Source: Celerinatantimonas yamalensis (GTDB taxonomy: Bacteria; Pseudomonadota; Gammaproteobacteria; Enterobacterales; Celerinatantimonadaceae). Taken from it: a stretch of DNA of 64,000 nucleotides. Numbering within the stretch: the first letter of the stretch is position 1; each line of letters begins with the position of its first letter. Both the position numbers and the translations under genes were made by a program. The stretch is from contig NZ_JBEQCT010000007.1 of the NCBI RefSeq assembly GCF_046054155.1, forward strand, positions 1 to 64,000, given 5' to 3'. The notes under the pieces were generated by a model. It saw only the letters and a program-made list of their open reading frames with translations, was not told the origin of the DNA and ran no database searches. Below, in pieces: positions 36,706 to 44,789 of this stretch.

Positions 36706-37260
36706 ATGGCTCGTGATTATGTCGGGCGAAAGCCTGCCGGAAATAAACGTCATAGTAAAAAACCAACGCCACCGAAACGAGGTTTTCCGGTAGCCGCTAT
36801 TGTGGTCTTAGTGGTCGCTATTGCCGCCTTTGTAACGGTGTTGTGGAAGATTAATCATAGCGCTAAACAGCCCGCACCATTACCTAAAGCAGTGGTGCCT
36901 AAAACGGCTAAACCAGTGACGCTCAAGCCTTTGCCAAAGCAGCCCAAAGCGCCTGATTATATTACCGAGCTCGAAAATAAACAGGTAACGGTTAAAGTAC
37001 CTGAGCAGAAAAAATCAACGCATCAGTATCAACTGCAATGCGCATCCTTTCGTAATCGTGAGGATGCAGAACGTTTCAAGGCGAAAGTTGCATTTACAGG
37101 CCTGTCCAGTCAGGTGAAGCGCAGTGAAGGCAAAAGTGGTGTGTGGTTTCGCGTTATGTTAGGCCCATACCCCAATCGCCGCGCGGGAGATAGTGACCGC
37201 CATTTATTACAACGCAATGGCATCAATGGCTGTCAGATGTGGTATTGGAACAATAATTAA
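36706..37260 (+). CDS. ftsN: cell division protein FtsN
   Basis: Late division protein that triggers septal synthesis. 184 aa, much shorter than E. coli FtsN (319) because the periplasmic linker is reduced. Basic cytoplasmic tail ending PPKRGFPV, one transmembrane helix (about 28-47), Pro/Lys-rich linker, and a SPOR domain (about 107-184: YQLQCASFRNREDAERFKAK, WFRVMLGPYPNR). Starts 2 bp after the argS stop, so the two are co-transcribed. Confidence 0.92.
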   Translation: MARDYVGRKPAGNKRHSKKPTPPKRGFPVAAIVVLVVAIAAFVTVLWKINHSAKQPAPLPKAVVPKTAKPVTLKPLPKQPKAPDYITELENKQVTVKVPEQKKSTHQYQLQCASFRNREDAERFKAKVAFTGLSSQVKRSEGKSGVWFRVMLGPYPNRRAGDSDRHLLQRNGINGCQMWYWNNN

Positions 37261-37270
37261 CGCTTAAGCA

Positions 37271-37296
37271 CCTCCTGCTTCTCAGAGGCAGGAGGA
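37271..37296 (+). other. hairpin after ftsN
   Basis: CCTCCTGC and GCAGGAGG form an 8-bp stem with a 9-nt loop, 10 bp after the ftsN stop. No T run; possibly a weak terminator separating argS-ftsN from hslVU. Confidence 0.5.
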
Positions 37297-37312
37297 TAAT
37301 CCCTACTTTTCC

Positions 37313-37341
37313 CTTGAAAAATTCCGATTCCTCCCCCATAT
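37313..37341 (+). promoter_or_regulatory. sigma-32 heat-shock promoter of hslVU
   Basis: CTTGAA (37313-37318, within CCCTTGAAA) is followed after 15 bp by CCCCATAT (37334-37341). This matches the sigma-32 consensus CTTGAA-N13-17-CCCCATNT almost exactly and lies 57 bp upstream of hslV. Confidence 0.88.
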
Positions 37342-37397
37342 CTTCTTCATTATTTGCTGATCGCAGATGATCACATAAAGCAACAGAGAGGTTTATT

Positions 37398-37925
37398 GTG
37401 ACTACAATTGTATCCGTACGTCGCGGCAACAAAGTTGTCATGGGCGGTGATGGCCAAGTTTCCTTGGGTAATACCGTTATGAAAGGCAACGCACGCAAAG
37501 TTCGCAGGCTCTATAATGGCCAAGTATTAGCTGGCTTTGCAGGCGGCACAGCTGATGCGTTTACCTTATTTGAACGTTTTGAAGCAAAATTAGAGATGTA
37601 CCAAGGGCAATTGATGCGAGCAGCCGTTGAGTTAGCAAAAGATTGGCGAACTGATCGAGCGCTGCGCCGCCTCGAAGCCTTATTGGCCGTTGCAGATAAA
37701 ACCGCTTCGCTTATTATTACTGGTAATGGTGACGTACTCCAACCCGAGCATGACATCATTGCGATGGGCTCAGGGGGGCCATACGCTCAATCAGCTGCCT
37801 TGGCGCTGCTGGAAAACACCGATCTATCGGCACATGAAATCGTTGAAAAAAGCTTAACAATTGCTGGGGGTATCTGTGTCTTTACCAATACCAACCAAAC
37901 GATTGAAGAACTCGATACCGAATAA
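37398..37925 (+). CDS. hslV: ATP-dependent protease subunit HslV
   Basis: Proteasome-like peptidase of the HslUV complex. 175 aa. GTG start with GAGAGG upstream; after Met removal Thr2 (TTIVSVRRG) is the catalytic nucleophile. GDGQVSLG and GSGGPYAQSAALAL are family motifs. Followed 23 bp later by hslU under a shared heat-shock promoter. Confidence 0.97.
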   Translation: MTTIVSVRRGNKVVMGGDGQVSLGNTVMKGNARKVRRLYNGQVLAGFAGGTADAFTLFERFEAKLEMYQGQLMRAAVELAKDWRTDRALRRLEALLAVADKTASLIITGNGDVLQPEHDIIAMGSGGPYAQSAALALLENTDLSAHEIVEKSLTIAGGICVFTNTNQTIEELDTE

Positions 37926-37948
37926 CTACTGATTTACAGGACTCTGTT

Positions 37949-39292
37949 ATGTCTGAAATGACTCCCCGCGAAATCGTATCCGAGCTCGACCGCCATATTG
38001 TCGGCCAAGCTGAAGCCAAGCGAGCCGTCGCAATTGCACTGCGAAACCGTTGGCGCCGCATGCAACTTGATCCTGAGTTGCGCCAAGAAGTTACACCCAA
38101 AAACATTCTCATGATTGGGCCAACAGGTGTAGGGAAAACCGAAATCGCGCGCCGCTTAGCCAAATTAGCCCGAGCACCATTTATCAAAATTGAAGCCACT
38201 AAATTTACCGAAGTGGGTTATGTTGGTAAAGAAGTCGACACTATCATTCGCGATCTCACCGATGTCGCCATGAAAATGACGCGTGAACATGAGATGGAAA
38301 AAATGCGTTATCGCGCCGAAGAACACGCCGAAGAACGGATTTTAGATGTACTGCTGCCCCCAGCTAAAAATACCGGTTGGAGCGAGGGTCAGCACGAGGA
38401 AAAAGAAGGGAGTAGTCATACCCGTCAAGTGTTCCGTAAGAAATTACGCGAAGGTCAGCTCGATGACAAAGAAATCGAGGTTGATGTAGCTCAGCCTCAA
38501 GTCGGTGTCGAAATCATGGCACCTCCTGGCATGGAAGAGATGACCAACCAGCTACAGAGCATGTTCCAGAATTTGGGAAGTCAGCAAAACACTAAAAAAC
38601 GCAAAATGAAGATTAAAGACGCGTTTAAAGTGCTGATCGAAGAGGAAGCAGCGAAGCTTCTTAACCCAGAAGAGCTCAAAGAAAAGGCATTAGCTGCAGT
38701 CGAAAACCAAGGGATCGTGTTCTTAGATGAGATTGATAAAATCTGTAAACGCGGTGAAAGCTCAGGGCCTGATGTAAGCCGTGAGGGAGTTCAGCGCGAT
38801 CTGTTACCTTTAGTTGAAGGGTCAACGGTCAATACCAAACATGGTATGGTTAAAACCGACCATATTCTGTTTATTGCTTCAGGTGCGTTTCAGGTCTCAA
38901 AACCATCTGACCTGATCCCTGAGCTACAAGGTCGTTTACCCATTCGCGTCAACTTGCATGCCTTGACCGCCGGTGATTTTGTACGCATTCTCACTGAACC
39001 AAATGCCTCACTGACGATGCAATATCAAGCACTGCTAAACACTGAAAACGTCAATGTCGAGTTTACCGAAAGTGGGATTGAGCGCATCGCTAACGCCGCT
39101 TGGCAAGTGAATGAACGTACCGAAAATATCGGCGCACGCCGCTTGCATACAGTGATGGAAAAATTAATTGAAGATGTTAGCTTTTGCGCCGCGGACCATG
39201 CGGGTGAAACCATCATCATCGATGCTGCGTATGTCAATCAACACTTAGATCAATTGGTTGAAGACGAAGATCTCACCCGCTTCATCTTATAA
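37949..39292 (+). CDS. hslU: HslU ATPase subunit
   Basis: AAA+ unfoldase that feeds HslV. 447 aa (E. coli 443). Walker A GPTGVGKTE (57-65), GYVGKEVDT pore-region motif, inserted I-domain (about 110-240, rich in charged residues), Walker B IVFLDEIDKI, sensor region GRLPIRV, and the C terminus EDLTRFIL that docks into HslV. Confidence 0.97.
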   Translation: MSEMTPREIVSELDRHIVGQAEAKRAVAIALRNRWRRMQLDPELRQEVTPKNILMIGPTGVGKTEIARRLAKLARAPFIKIEATKFTEVGYVGKEVDTIIRDLTDVAMKMTREHEMEKMRYRAEEHAEERILDVLLPPAKNTGWSEGQHEEKEGSSHTRQVFRKKLREGQLDDKEIEVDVAQPQVGVEIMAPPGMEEMTNQLQSMFQNLGSQQNTKKRKMKIKDAFKVLIEEEAAKLLNPEELKEKALAAVENQGIVFLDEIDKICKRGESSGPDVSREGVQRDLLPLVEGSTVNTKHGMVKTDHILFIASGAFQVSKPSDLIPELQGRLPIRVNLHALTAGDFVRILTEPNASLTMQYQALLNTENVNVEFTESGIERIANAAWQVNERTENIGARRLHTVMEKLIEDVSFCAADHAGETIIIDAAYVNQHLDQLVEDEDLTRFIL

Positions 39293-39301
39293 ATCAACGG
39301 T

Positions 39302-39338
39302 AATGAGCCAGCTTTGTCGCTGGTTCATTACTCTTTTT
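39302..39338 (+). terminator. Rho-independent terminator of hslVU
   Basis: AATGAGCCAGC and GCTGGTTCATT make an 11-bp stem with one G-T pair around TTTGTC, followed by ACTCTTTTT, 10 bp after hslU. Confidence 0.82.
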
Positions 39339-39530
39339 CCTCACTAAGCTATTTCACCGTCATAAAACCCAACTCTATTAACTCACTTTAACAACTGGTT
39401 TTTCTTACAATTTTTCAAAAAAATGAGCACACAGTGGGCAATCTCATCAATTCGTCATATTTTTTCAATTGAAAACGGCAACTTAGGGTTTATACTTGGG
39501 CCATAAGTCATCAGCAGCAGGATCTCAGTT

Positions 39531-40019
39531 ATGGAATACAACACATCAGAATTATGTGATATCTACGCAGACACAGTGGATGTAGTTGAACCCATATTTG
39601 CCAGCTACGGTGGTCGCACTTCATTTGGCGGTTCTATTGTGACTATCAAATGTTTTGAAGCCAACGGTCTCATTAATCAAGTCATTCAAGAAAATGGCGA
39701 AGGAAAAGTACTGCTCGTTGATGGGGGCGGTTCAATGCGTCGCGCACTCGTTGATGAAGCAATCGCAAGTACTGCGATTGAAAATGGCTGGGAAGGCATT
39801 GTGCTTTACGGTTGTATTCGCGATGTGGACGCACTCGAAGATCTTGATATCGGGATCCAGTCAATTGGCTCAATTCCTGTCGGGGCTGATTTTGAAGATG
39901 AGTATGGTGAGATCAACGTTCCAGTGAATTTTGCTGGCGTGACGTTCTTACCTGAGGATCATCTTTATGCCGATACCACCGGCATCATCCTCTCTCCTGA
40001 CCCATTAGATATTGAATAA
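39531..40019 (+). CDS. rraA: ribonuclease E activity regulator RraA
   Basis: 162-aa protein that binds and inhibits RNase E. MEYNTSELCDIYADTVDVVE start, FGGSIVTIKCFE, VDGGGSMRRALVDEAIA and YGCIRDVDAL are characteristic. In E. coli menA lies between hslU and rraA; here it is absent from this spot. Convergent with zapB. Confidence 0.96.
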   Translation: MEYNTSELCDIYADTVDVVEPIFASYGGRTSFGGSIVTIKCFEANGLINQVIQENGEGKVLLVDGGGSMRRALVDEAIASTAIENGWEGIVLYGCIRDVDALEDLDIGIQSIGSIPVGADFEDEYGEINVPVNFAGVTFLPEDHLYADTTGIILSPDPLDIE

Positions 40020-40030
40020 TAATAGACCTA

Positions 40031-40069
40031 AACCACGCAGCAGCAAGTAGCAGATACTGTTGCGTGGTT
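40031..40069. terminator. inverted repeat between convergent rraA and zapB
   Basis: AACCACGCA (40031-40039) and TGCGTGGTT (40061-40069) form a perfect 9-bp stem, extended by CAG/CTG, with a long loop. Likely shared terminator although a T run is lacking. Confidence 0.5.
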
Positions 40070-40078
40070 CGTCGTCAA

Positions 40079-40288
40079 TTATGACTCGGCATTCACATTG
40101 CTCATACGCCCAAGTAATGACTTGAGCCGTTCTTGCCATGCGTCTTGCTCTTGGTGAAGGCGACTATTTTCGTCGCTTAACTGACTGTTTTGCTCTTTGA
40201 GTTCGTCTATTTCCATGCGTAATAGCTCAATATTTTCTACAGCACTCTGGATCTTGCCTTCCAGTTCTTCGAGTAATTCAAACGACAT
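40079..40288 (-). CDS. zapB: cell division protein ZapB
   Basis: 69-aa coiled-coil that bridges the Z ring and the terminus region through ZapA and MatP. The ATG at 40288 (MSFELLEELEGKIQ) is chosen for AGGAG 6 bp upstream and homology; the frame opens 14 codons earlier. Continuous heptads (IELLRMEIDELKEQNSQL). Confidence 0.93.
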   Translation of the reverse strand: MSFELLEELEGKIQSAVENIELLRMEIDELKEQNSQLSDENSRLHQEQDAWQERLKSLLGRMSNVNAES

Positions 40289-40385
40289 AGATGCTCCTAT
40301 CAAGTAAAATGGCCAATGCAAAATATACAATTAACTGCCTGCCTGCAGCATACCCTTGTCAAGGCTAGTCAACAAGGAGAACCAG

Positions 40386-40685
40386 ATGAGTGACTCACCA
40401 TCTGTCGAAAAAGACAACAACATTCCTCTCCCCGGCCTTTATCGCCATTTTAAGGGAAATAATTACGAAGTTTTAGATGTGGTTCGCCATAGTGAAACAG
40501 AGGAGTGGATGGTGCTCTATCGCCCCTGCTATGGCGAGCGAGCACTTTGGGTACGACCGTTAAGCTTATTTAATCAACCTGCCGAAAAAAACGGGGCAAG
40601 CTGTATGCGCTTTACCTTGATTAAGCTGGCAAATTCCAGCATAAATCAGCGCGGTGCATACGCTGATAATCACCCACATTGCTAA
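40386..40685 (+). CDS. DUF1653 protein
   Basis: 99 aa from the ATG at 40386, with AAGGAG 7 bp upstream. The middle is a DUF1653 domain: LPGLYRHFKGNNYEVLDVVRHSETEE and VLYRPCYGERALWVRPLSLF (given as residues about 15-40 and 46-65). Function unknown; the fold is a small beta barrel. Divergent from zapB, sharing a 97-bp region. Its stop overlaps that of cysE by 3-4 bp. Confidence 0.85.
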   Translation: MSDSPSVEKDNNIPLPGLYRHFKGNNYEVLDVVRHSETEEWMVLYRPCYGERALWVRPLSLFNQPAEKNGASCMRFTLIKLANSSINQRGAYADNHPHC

Positions 40686-41461
40686 ATAGACTGACTCATA
40701 GTGGTTGCCGGGCAATCACATTCAGGACGACCAACAATTTTAGCAGGGACCCCAGCCACGGTAGTATGTGCCGGAACCGCTTGTAAGACCACGCTGCCTG
40801 CACCAACTTTTGCGCCACAACCCACTTCGATATTCCCCAAAATTTTAGCGCCAGCACCAATTAACACACCATGACGAATTTTTGGATGACGATCACCGCC
40901 TTCTTTGCCGGTACCACCCAACGTAACCGATTGTAAAATAGATACTTCATCTTCAATAATCGCCGTTTCACCTACCACAATGCCCGTTGCATGGTCAAAC
41001 ATAATACCCCGCCCAATCACTGCTGCAGGATGAACATCGACCCCAAATACCACTGAAATTTGATTTTGCAAATAGCTAGCTAGTGACTGGCGATTATTCG
41101 TCCATAACCAATGAGCCACTCGATACCCTTGCAGCGCATGAAATCCTTTTAAATATAATAGCGGAATAGCATATAAGCTGACCGCCGGATCTCGCTCAAC
41201 CACAGCCACGATATCCGCTGTCGCCGCTTCGAGTATATCGGTGTCGCTACGAAAAGCCTCTTCGATAATCTCGCGCAATACAATCGATTGTACCGTTGTA
41301 CTATCAAGTTTGCTCGCGAGCTGAAAGCTTAATGCTGAACGTAAGCTTTTGTGATTTAAAATTGTCGCGTGGAAAAAGCTGCCTAACATCGGCTCATCAA
41401 CGGTTAATTGACGTGCTTCTTTTAAGATATGTTCCCAAACTTGCTGACGAGTTAATGTCAT
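40682..41461 (-). CDS. cysE: serine O-acetyltransferase
   Basis: First committed step of cysteine synthesis, making O-acetylserine. 259 aa (E. coli 273). N-terminal helical SATase domain and left-handed beta-helix of hexapeptide repeats with FGVDVHPAAVIGRGIMFDH, TGIVVGETAIIEDEVSILQ and GAGAKILGNIEVGCGAKVGA. Separated from yibN-secB-gpsA, its usual neighbours. Confidence 0.95.
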   Translation of the reverse strand: MTLTRQQVWEHILKEARQLTVDEPMLGSFFHATILNHKSLRSALSFQLASKLDSTTVQSIVLREIIEEAFRSDTDILEAATADIVAVVERDPAVSLYAIPLLYLKGFHALQGYRVAHWLWTNNRQSLASYLQNQISVVFGVDVHPAAVIGRGIMFDHATGIVVGETAIIEDEVSILQSVTLGGTGKEGGDRHPKIRHGVLIGAGAKILGNIEVGCGAKVGAGSVVLQAVPAHTTVAGVPAKIVGRPECDCPATTMSQSI

Positions 41462-41504
41462 GATGCTTTCGTTGCACTCCTTATAGACTCAAATCACTAT
41501 CTGG

Positions 41505-42410
41505 CTAATAATAATACTCTGAGCGCACATCGTCGCCCACAACAGACAAGGGATCTAAGTGAACCAATATATCAGCTTGTGGCCAGCGTGCCATTAGTCG
41601 TTTTTCAACTTCCACGCCTATCTGATGTGCATGAATTAGCGTCAAGTCATCTTCAAGTTCCAAATGAAGTTGGATGAACTTGATGTGTCCCGCCTGGCGG
41701 GTGCGTAAATCATGAGTACCCGCCACGCCTTCGACCCCCTGAGAAATCGCCAGAATGTCAATTTTGGTCGCTTCATCCAATTCACGATCTAATAGGTGAT
41801 TAAATGCATCAATGCCAATTTGCCAAGCACTGTGCAACACATAGACAGCGATAGCGATAGTAAACACGCCATCGGCCCAGCGCCAACCGAATTCATCTAA
41901 GACCAATGCAGCAACTACCGCTAAATTCATCAAAATATCAATGCTATAATGCAGTGAGTCCGCTTTAATCACACTATTGTGTGTCTGACGCACGACATAA
42001 AGCTGATAGAGGACTAAAAGTAAGGTCGCAACGGTGGAGATCAACATCACAACAATACCGATACCCGATTGCGTCAATGGCTTGGGCGCCCAAATCGAGG
42101 CGACCCCAGTATAAAACAAAATGATAGCCGTCCCACAGATAAATGCGGCCTGAATAAGCCCCGCGACAGGCTCCACTTTACCATGACCAAAACGATGTTC
42201 ATTATCCGGTGGTCGCAGCGCATAGCGCACCGCAAACAAATTAATCAGCGACATGCCGATATCCATTAATGAGTCCACTTGCGAGGCTAAAATACTCACA
42301 GCTCCCGTCATCAAATACGCGACACTCTTAATCATCAGCAATAAAATAGCTGTACATGTTGCAAGTAGACTCGCTGATCGAACCAGCTTAGAGTAATTTT
42401 GATTGGCCAC
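41505..42410 (-). CDS. fieF: cation-efflux pump FieF (YiiP)
   Basis: Cation diffusion facilitator exporting Zn(II)/Fe(II) by proton antiport. 301 aa (E. coli 300). Six transmembrane helices; the transport-site residues are visible as D..D in SQVDSLMDIG and H..D in HYSIDILMN. C-terminal cytoplasmic dimerisation domain with HDLRTRQAGHIKFIQLHLEL. Divergent from cpxR, as in E. coli apart from the absent cpxP. Confidence 0.94.
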   Translation of the reverse strand: MANQNYSKLVRSASLLATCTAILLLMIKSVAYLMTGAVSILASQVDSLMDIGMSLINLFAVRYALRPPDNEHRFGHGKVEPVAGLIQAAFICGTAIILFYTGVASIWAPKPLTQSGIGIVVMLISTVATLLLVLYQLYVVRQTHNSVIKADSLHYSIDILMNLAVVAALVLDEFGWRWADGVFTIAIAVYVLHSAWQIGIDAFNHLLDRELDEATKIDILAISQGVEGVAGTHDLRTRQAGHIKFIQLHLELEDDLTLIHAHQIGVEVEKRLMARWPQADILVHLDPLSVVGDDVRSEYYY

Positions 42411-42533
42411 GGCGTTCCTTAATCTATAATCGACAGTGCGCTTTATTGTAACCGATTTATTAATTTTTGGGCCCAGATTTACCGCATAGATACCATCGAC
42501 TTACGCATATGCTGTCAAAACCCGTTATATTAC

Positions 42534-42548
42534 GTAAAAGAGGGTAAA
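42534..42548 (+). promoter_or_regulatory. CpxR box upstream of cpxRA
   Basis: GTAAA-AGAGG-GTAAA is a perfect GTAAA-N5-GTAAA CpxR recognition site, 144 bp upstream of cpxR and within the fieF/cpxR divergent region. It implies autoregulation of cpxRA. Confidence 0.8.
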
Positions 42549-42691
42549 ACCAGCAAATTAGCTGCGACAATTTCGCTACACTGCCTTGATAATAGAGCGC
42601 AAAGTGATAAAACAACACTGAGCGATTGATACAGATTCAGACTACAACCGCATCATGGGAGCGATAAGCTCACCAAATAAGGAATAACATT

Positions 42692-43384
42692 ATGAAACTG
42701 CTGATGATCGACGATGATCAGGAGCTCTGTGAATTACTCTGTGACTTACTCACACTAGAGGGATTTGAATTTGAAGCATGCAACGACAGTTCACTCGCGT
42801 TTGAGAAACTAAAAGATAAAAATGTCGACTTACTTCTGCTAGATGTGATGATGCCCGGCAAAAATGGATTTGACATATTACGTGAGCTACGTTTATCACG
42901 GTCACAGCTCCCCGTATTAATGCTAACCGCCAAAGGGGATGAGTTTGATCGCGTGCTTGGCCTAGAATTGGGCGCCGATGATTATCTTCCTAAACCCTTT
43001 AGCGATCGCGAACTATTAGCACGGATTAAAGCAATTTTACGCCGCACACGTAAAGCCAATCAAGGTGATGAAAGTAATGATGATAAAATTTGTCATGATG
43101 ACTTAGTACTCTCTCCCCGCCGTCAAGAAGTCCTTCACTATGATCAACCGCTCGATTTGACCAGTACTGAGTTTGCACTACTCGAACAGTTTCTGCGTCA
43201 TCCTGGAATAATCCTTGATAAAGCCAAGCTTAACGAACAGGTACTGGGGAAGAAGCTGATGCCCTTTGATCGTAGCCTCGATATGCATGTTTCCAATTTG
43301 CGTAAAAAAATTCCTGATCGCAATGATCAACACCCCCGTATCAAGACGATCCGGGGTAAAGGGTATCTATGGTTGCAATGGTAA
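42692..43384 (+). CDS. cpxR: response regulator CpxR
   Basis: OmpR-family regulator of envelope stress. 230 aa. Receiver domain with D9/D51 region (DDDQ, LLLDVMMPG with D51 as phosphoacceptor) and switch lysine in DYLPKPF; C-terminal winged helix ending IRGKGYLWLQW. The cpxA start overlaps its stop. Confidence 0.95.
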   Translation: MKLLMIDDDQELCELLCDLLTLEGFEFEACNDSSLAFEKLKDKNVDLLLLDVMMPGKNGFDILRELRLSRSQLPVLMLTAKGDEFDRVLGLELGADDYLPKPFSDRELLARIKAILRRTRKANQGDESNDDKICHDDLVLSPRRQEVLHYDQPLDLTSTEFALLEQFLRHPGIILDKAKLNEQVLGKKLMPFDRSLDMHVSNLRKKIPDRNDQHPRIKTIRGKGYLWLQW

Positions 43385-44775
43385 ATCGGCTATGGCAGTG
43401 GGCCAACAGCCTCTTTGTTAAAATCTTATTGTCATTTTGGGTGATCTTACTATTAACCTTGATCACCGCCCTATTGATCATTCAACTTGGTCTTAATAGT
43501 GACCATCGCCTGCCAGGGTGGGCGAAACAAGAACTTGAACATAGTGATTTTATGTTCAGATTAAAAGAATTTGCGCCTGAATTCCTTCCCCCACCGATGG
43601 TGAGCGAATTCGGCCACCCATTACCACCTTTACAAGCTGAGTTTATTCTCGTCAATAAATCGGGGCAGATCGTCAATGCAGTGCCTCTCAATGGTGATCG
43701 CCGTGAAATTTTGCGTTTTGTATTAAGTAGCGATGATCCGCATACCCCTAAACTGAAGGTTCTCAGACACCAACAAGTTATTTTTGGCCCAAGGCTTATC
43801 CAGCGGGGCACCCAAACCTATCTGTTGTATATACACCGACCCATCAGTCAGCCTCGCTTTGATCAGCTCAGTCGCTTTGCGATGCGCCCAGTGATCTTAC
43901 TGGGCGCTTTAATTATTTTTAGTTTAATTGCGTGTATGGCTCTCGCTTGGCATATTGCGACTCCTCTTAAGAAGCTGCGCAATGCGGCCAATCAAATTGC
44001 CGTGGGGGATTTAAGTGCAACGCTGCCCAATATTCATCGTCGTGATGAAGTCGGGCAATTAGCAGATAGTTTGTCGCAAATGTCGCACACTCTTGCCAAT
44101 GCCATCACTAACCAACAGCGTTTACTCAGTGATATCTCTCATGAACTCAGATCGCCACTCACTCGGCTGAATATGGCTGTTGCTCTCAGTTATAAGCGTT
44201 ACGGTTCAACTAACGAACTGTGCCGTATTGAACGTGAATCGGGACGACTCGAGGAGATGATCCATGCACTACTTGGTTTATCGCGGATGCAACTAGATGA
44301 AAGTAAAATTGAAAAACAAGATTTAGCGCAGCTGCTTAGTGATCTCGATAACGATTGTCAATTTGAGGCCAGTCAAGTAGGTAAAACTTTTCAACTTACC
44401 CATCATGGTCCAAAAACGCTTTACTGTTTCCCTGAGTCATTACTGAGCGCCATCGAAAACCTATGTCGCAATGCCATCAAATATGCCGTGCAGCAGATTG
44501 AGCTGACCATCATAGAACAAGGCAATAACATTATTATTACTGTCACCGATGATGGCCCAGGGATCCCCGACAATGAGTTGGTCCAAGTCTTTCGGCCTTT
44601 TTATCGTGCTAGTGCAGCTCGTGATCGTGACTCTGGTGGCGTCGGTCTCGGGCTTGCCATCGCCGACTGGGCGGTGCGCCAACATGGCGGTAATATCGCC
44701 GCGCATAATCGCTCCCATCACAATGGCCTATGTGTCACTATCCGTCTACCTCGGCGCACAGGCCTAGCCCCTTAA
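43378..44775 (+). CDS. cpxA: sensor histidine kinase CpxA
   Basis: Envelope-stress sensor partner of CpxR. 465 aa from the ATG at 43378, which overlaps the cpxR stop (ATGGTAA); an in-frame ATG three codons earlier is possible. Two transmembrane helices (about 13-36 and 165-187) flank the periplasmic sensor, then HAMP, the H box LSDISHELRSPLTRL, N box ENLCRNAIKYA, and G boxes DDGPGIPD and GGVGLGLAI. Confidence 0.94.
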   Translation: MVNRLWQWANSLFVKILLSFWVILLLTLITALLIIQLGLNSDHRLPGWAKQELEHSDFMFRLKEFAPEFLPPPMVSEFGHPLPPLQAEFILVNKSGQIVNAVPLNGDRREILRFVLSSDDPHTPKLKVLRHQQVIFGPRLIQRGTQTYLLYIHRPISQPRFDQLSRFAMRPVILLGALIIFSLIACMALAWHIATPLKKLRNAANQIAVGDLSATLPNIHRRDEVGQLADSLSQMSHTLANAITNQQRLLSDISHELRSPLTRLNMAVALSYKRYGSTNELCRIERESGRLEEMIHALLGLSRMQLDESKIEKQDLAQLLSDLDNDCQFEASQVGKTFQLTHHGPKTLYCFPESLLSAIENLCRNAIKYAVQQIELTIIEQGNNIIITVTDDGPGIPDNELVQVFRPFYRASAARDRDSGGVGLGLAIADWAVRQHGGNIAAHNRSHHNGLCVTIRLPRRTGLAP

Positions 44776-44789
44776 CGGCGCACTAGCGC
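44776..44789. other. short hairpin between cpxA and chemoreceptor gene
   Basis: GGCGC-ACTA-GCGCC, a compact 5-bp stem separating the two convergent stops; no T run. Confidence 0.35.
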
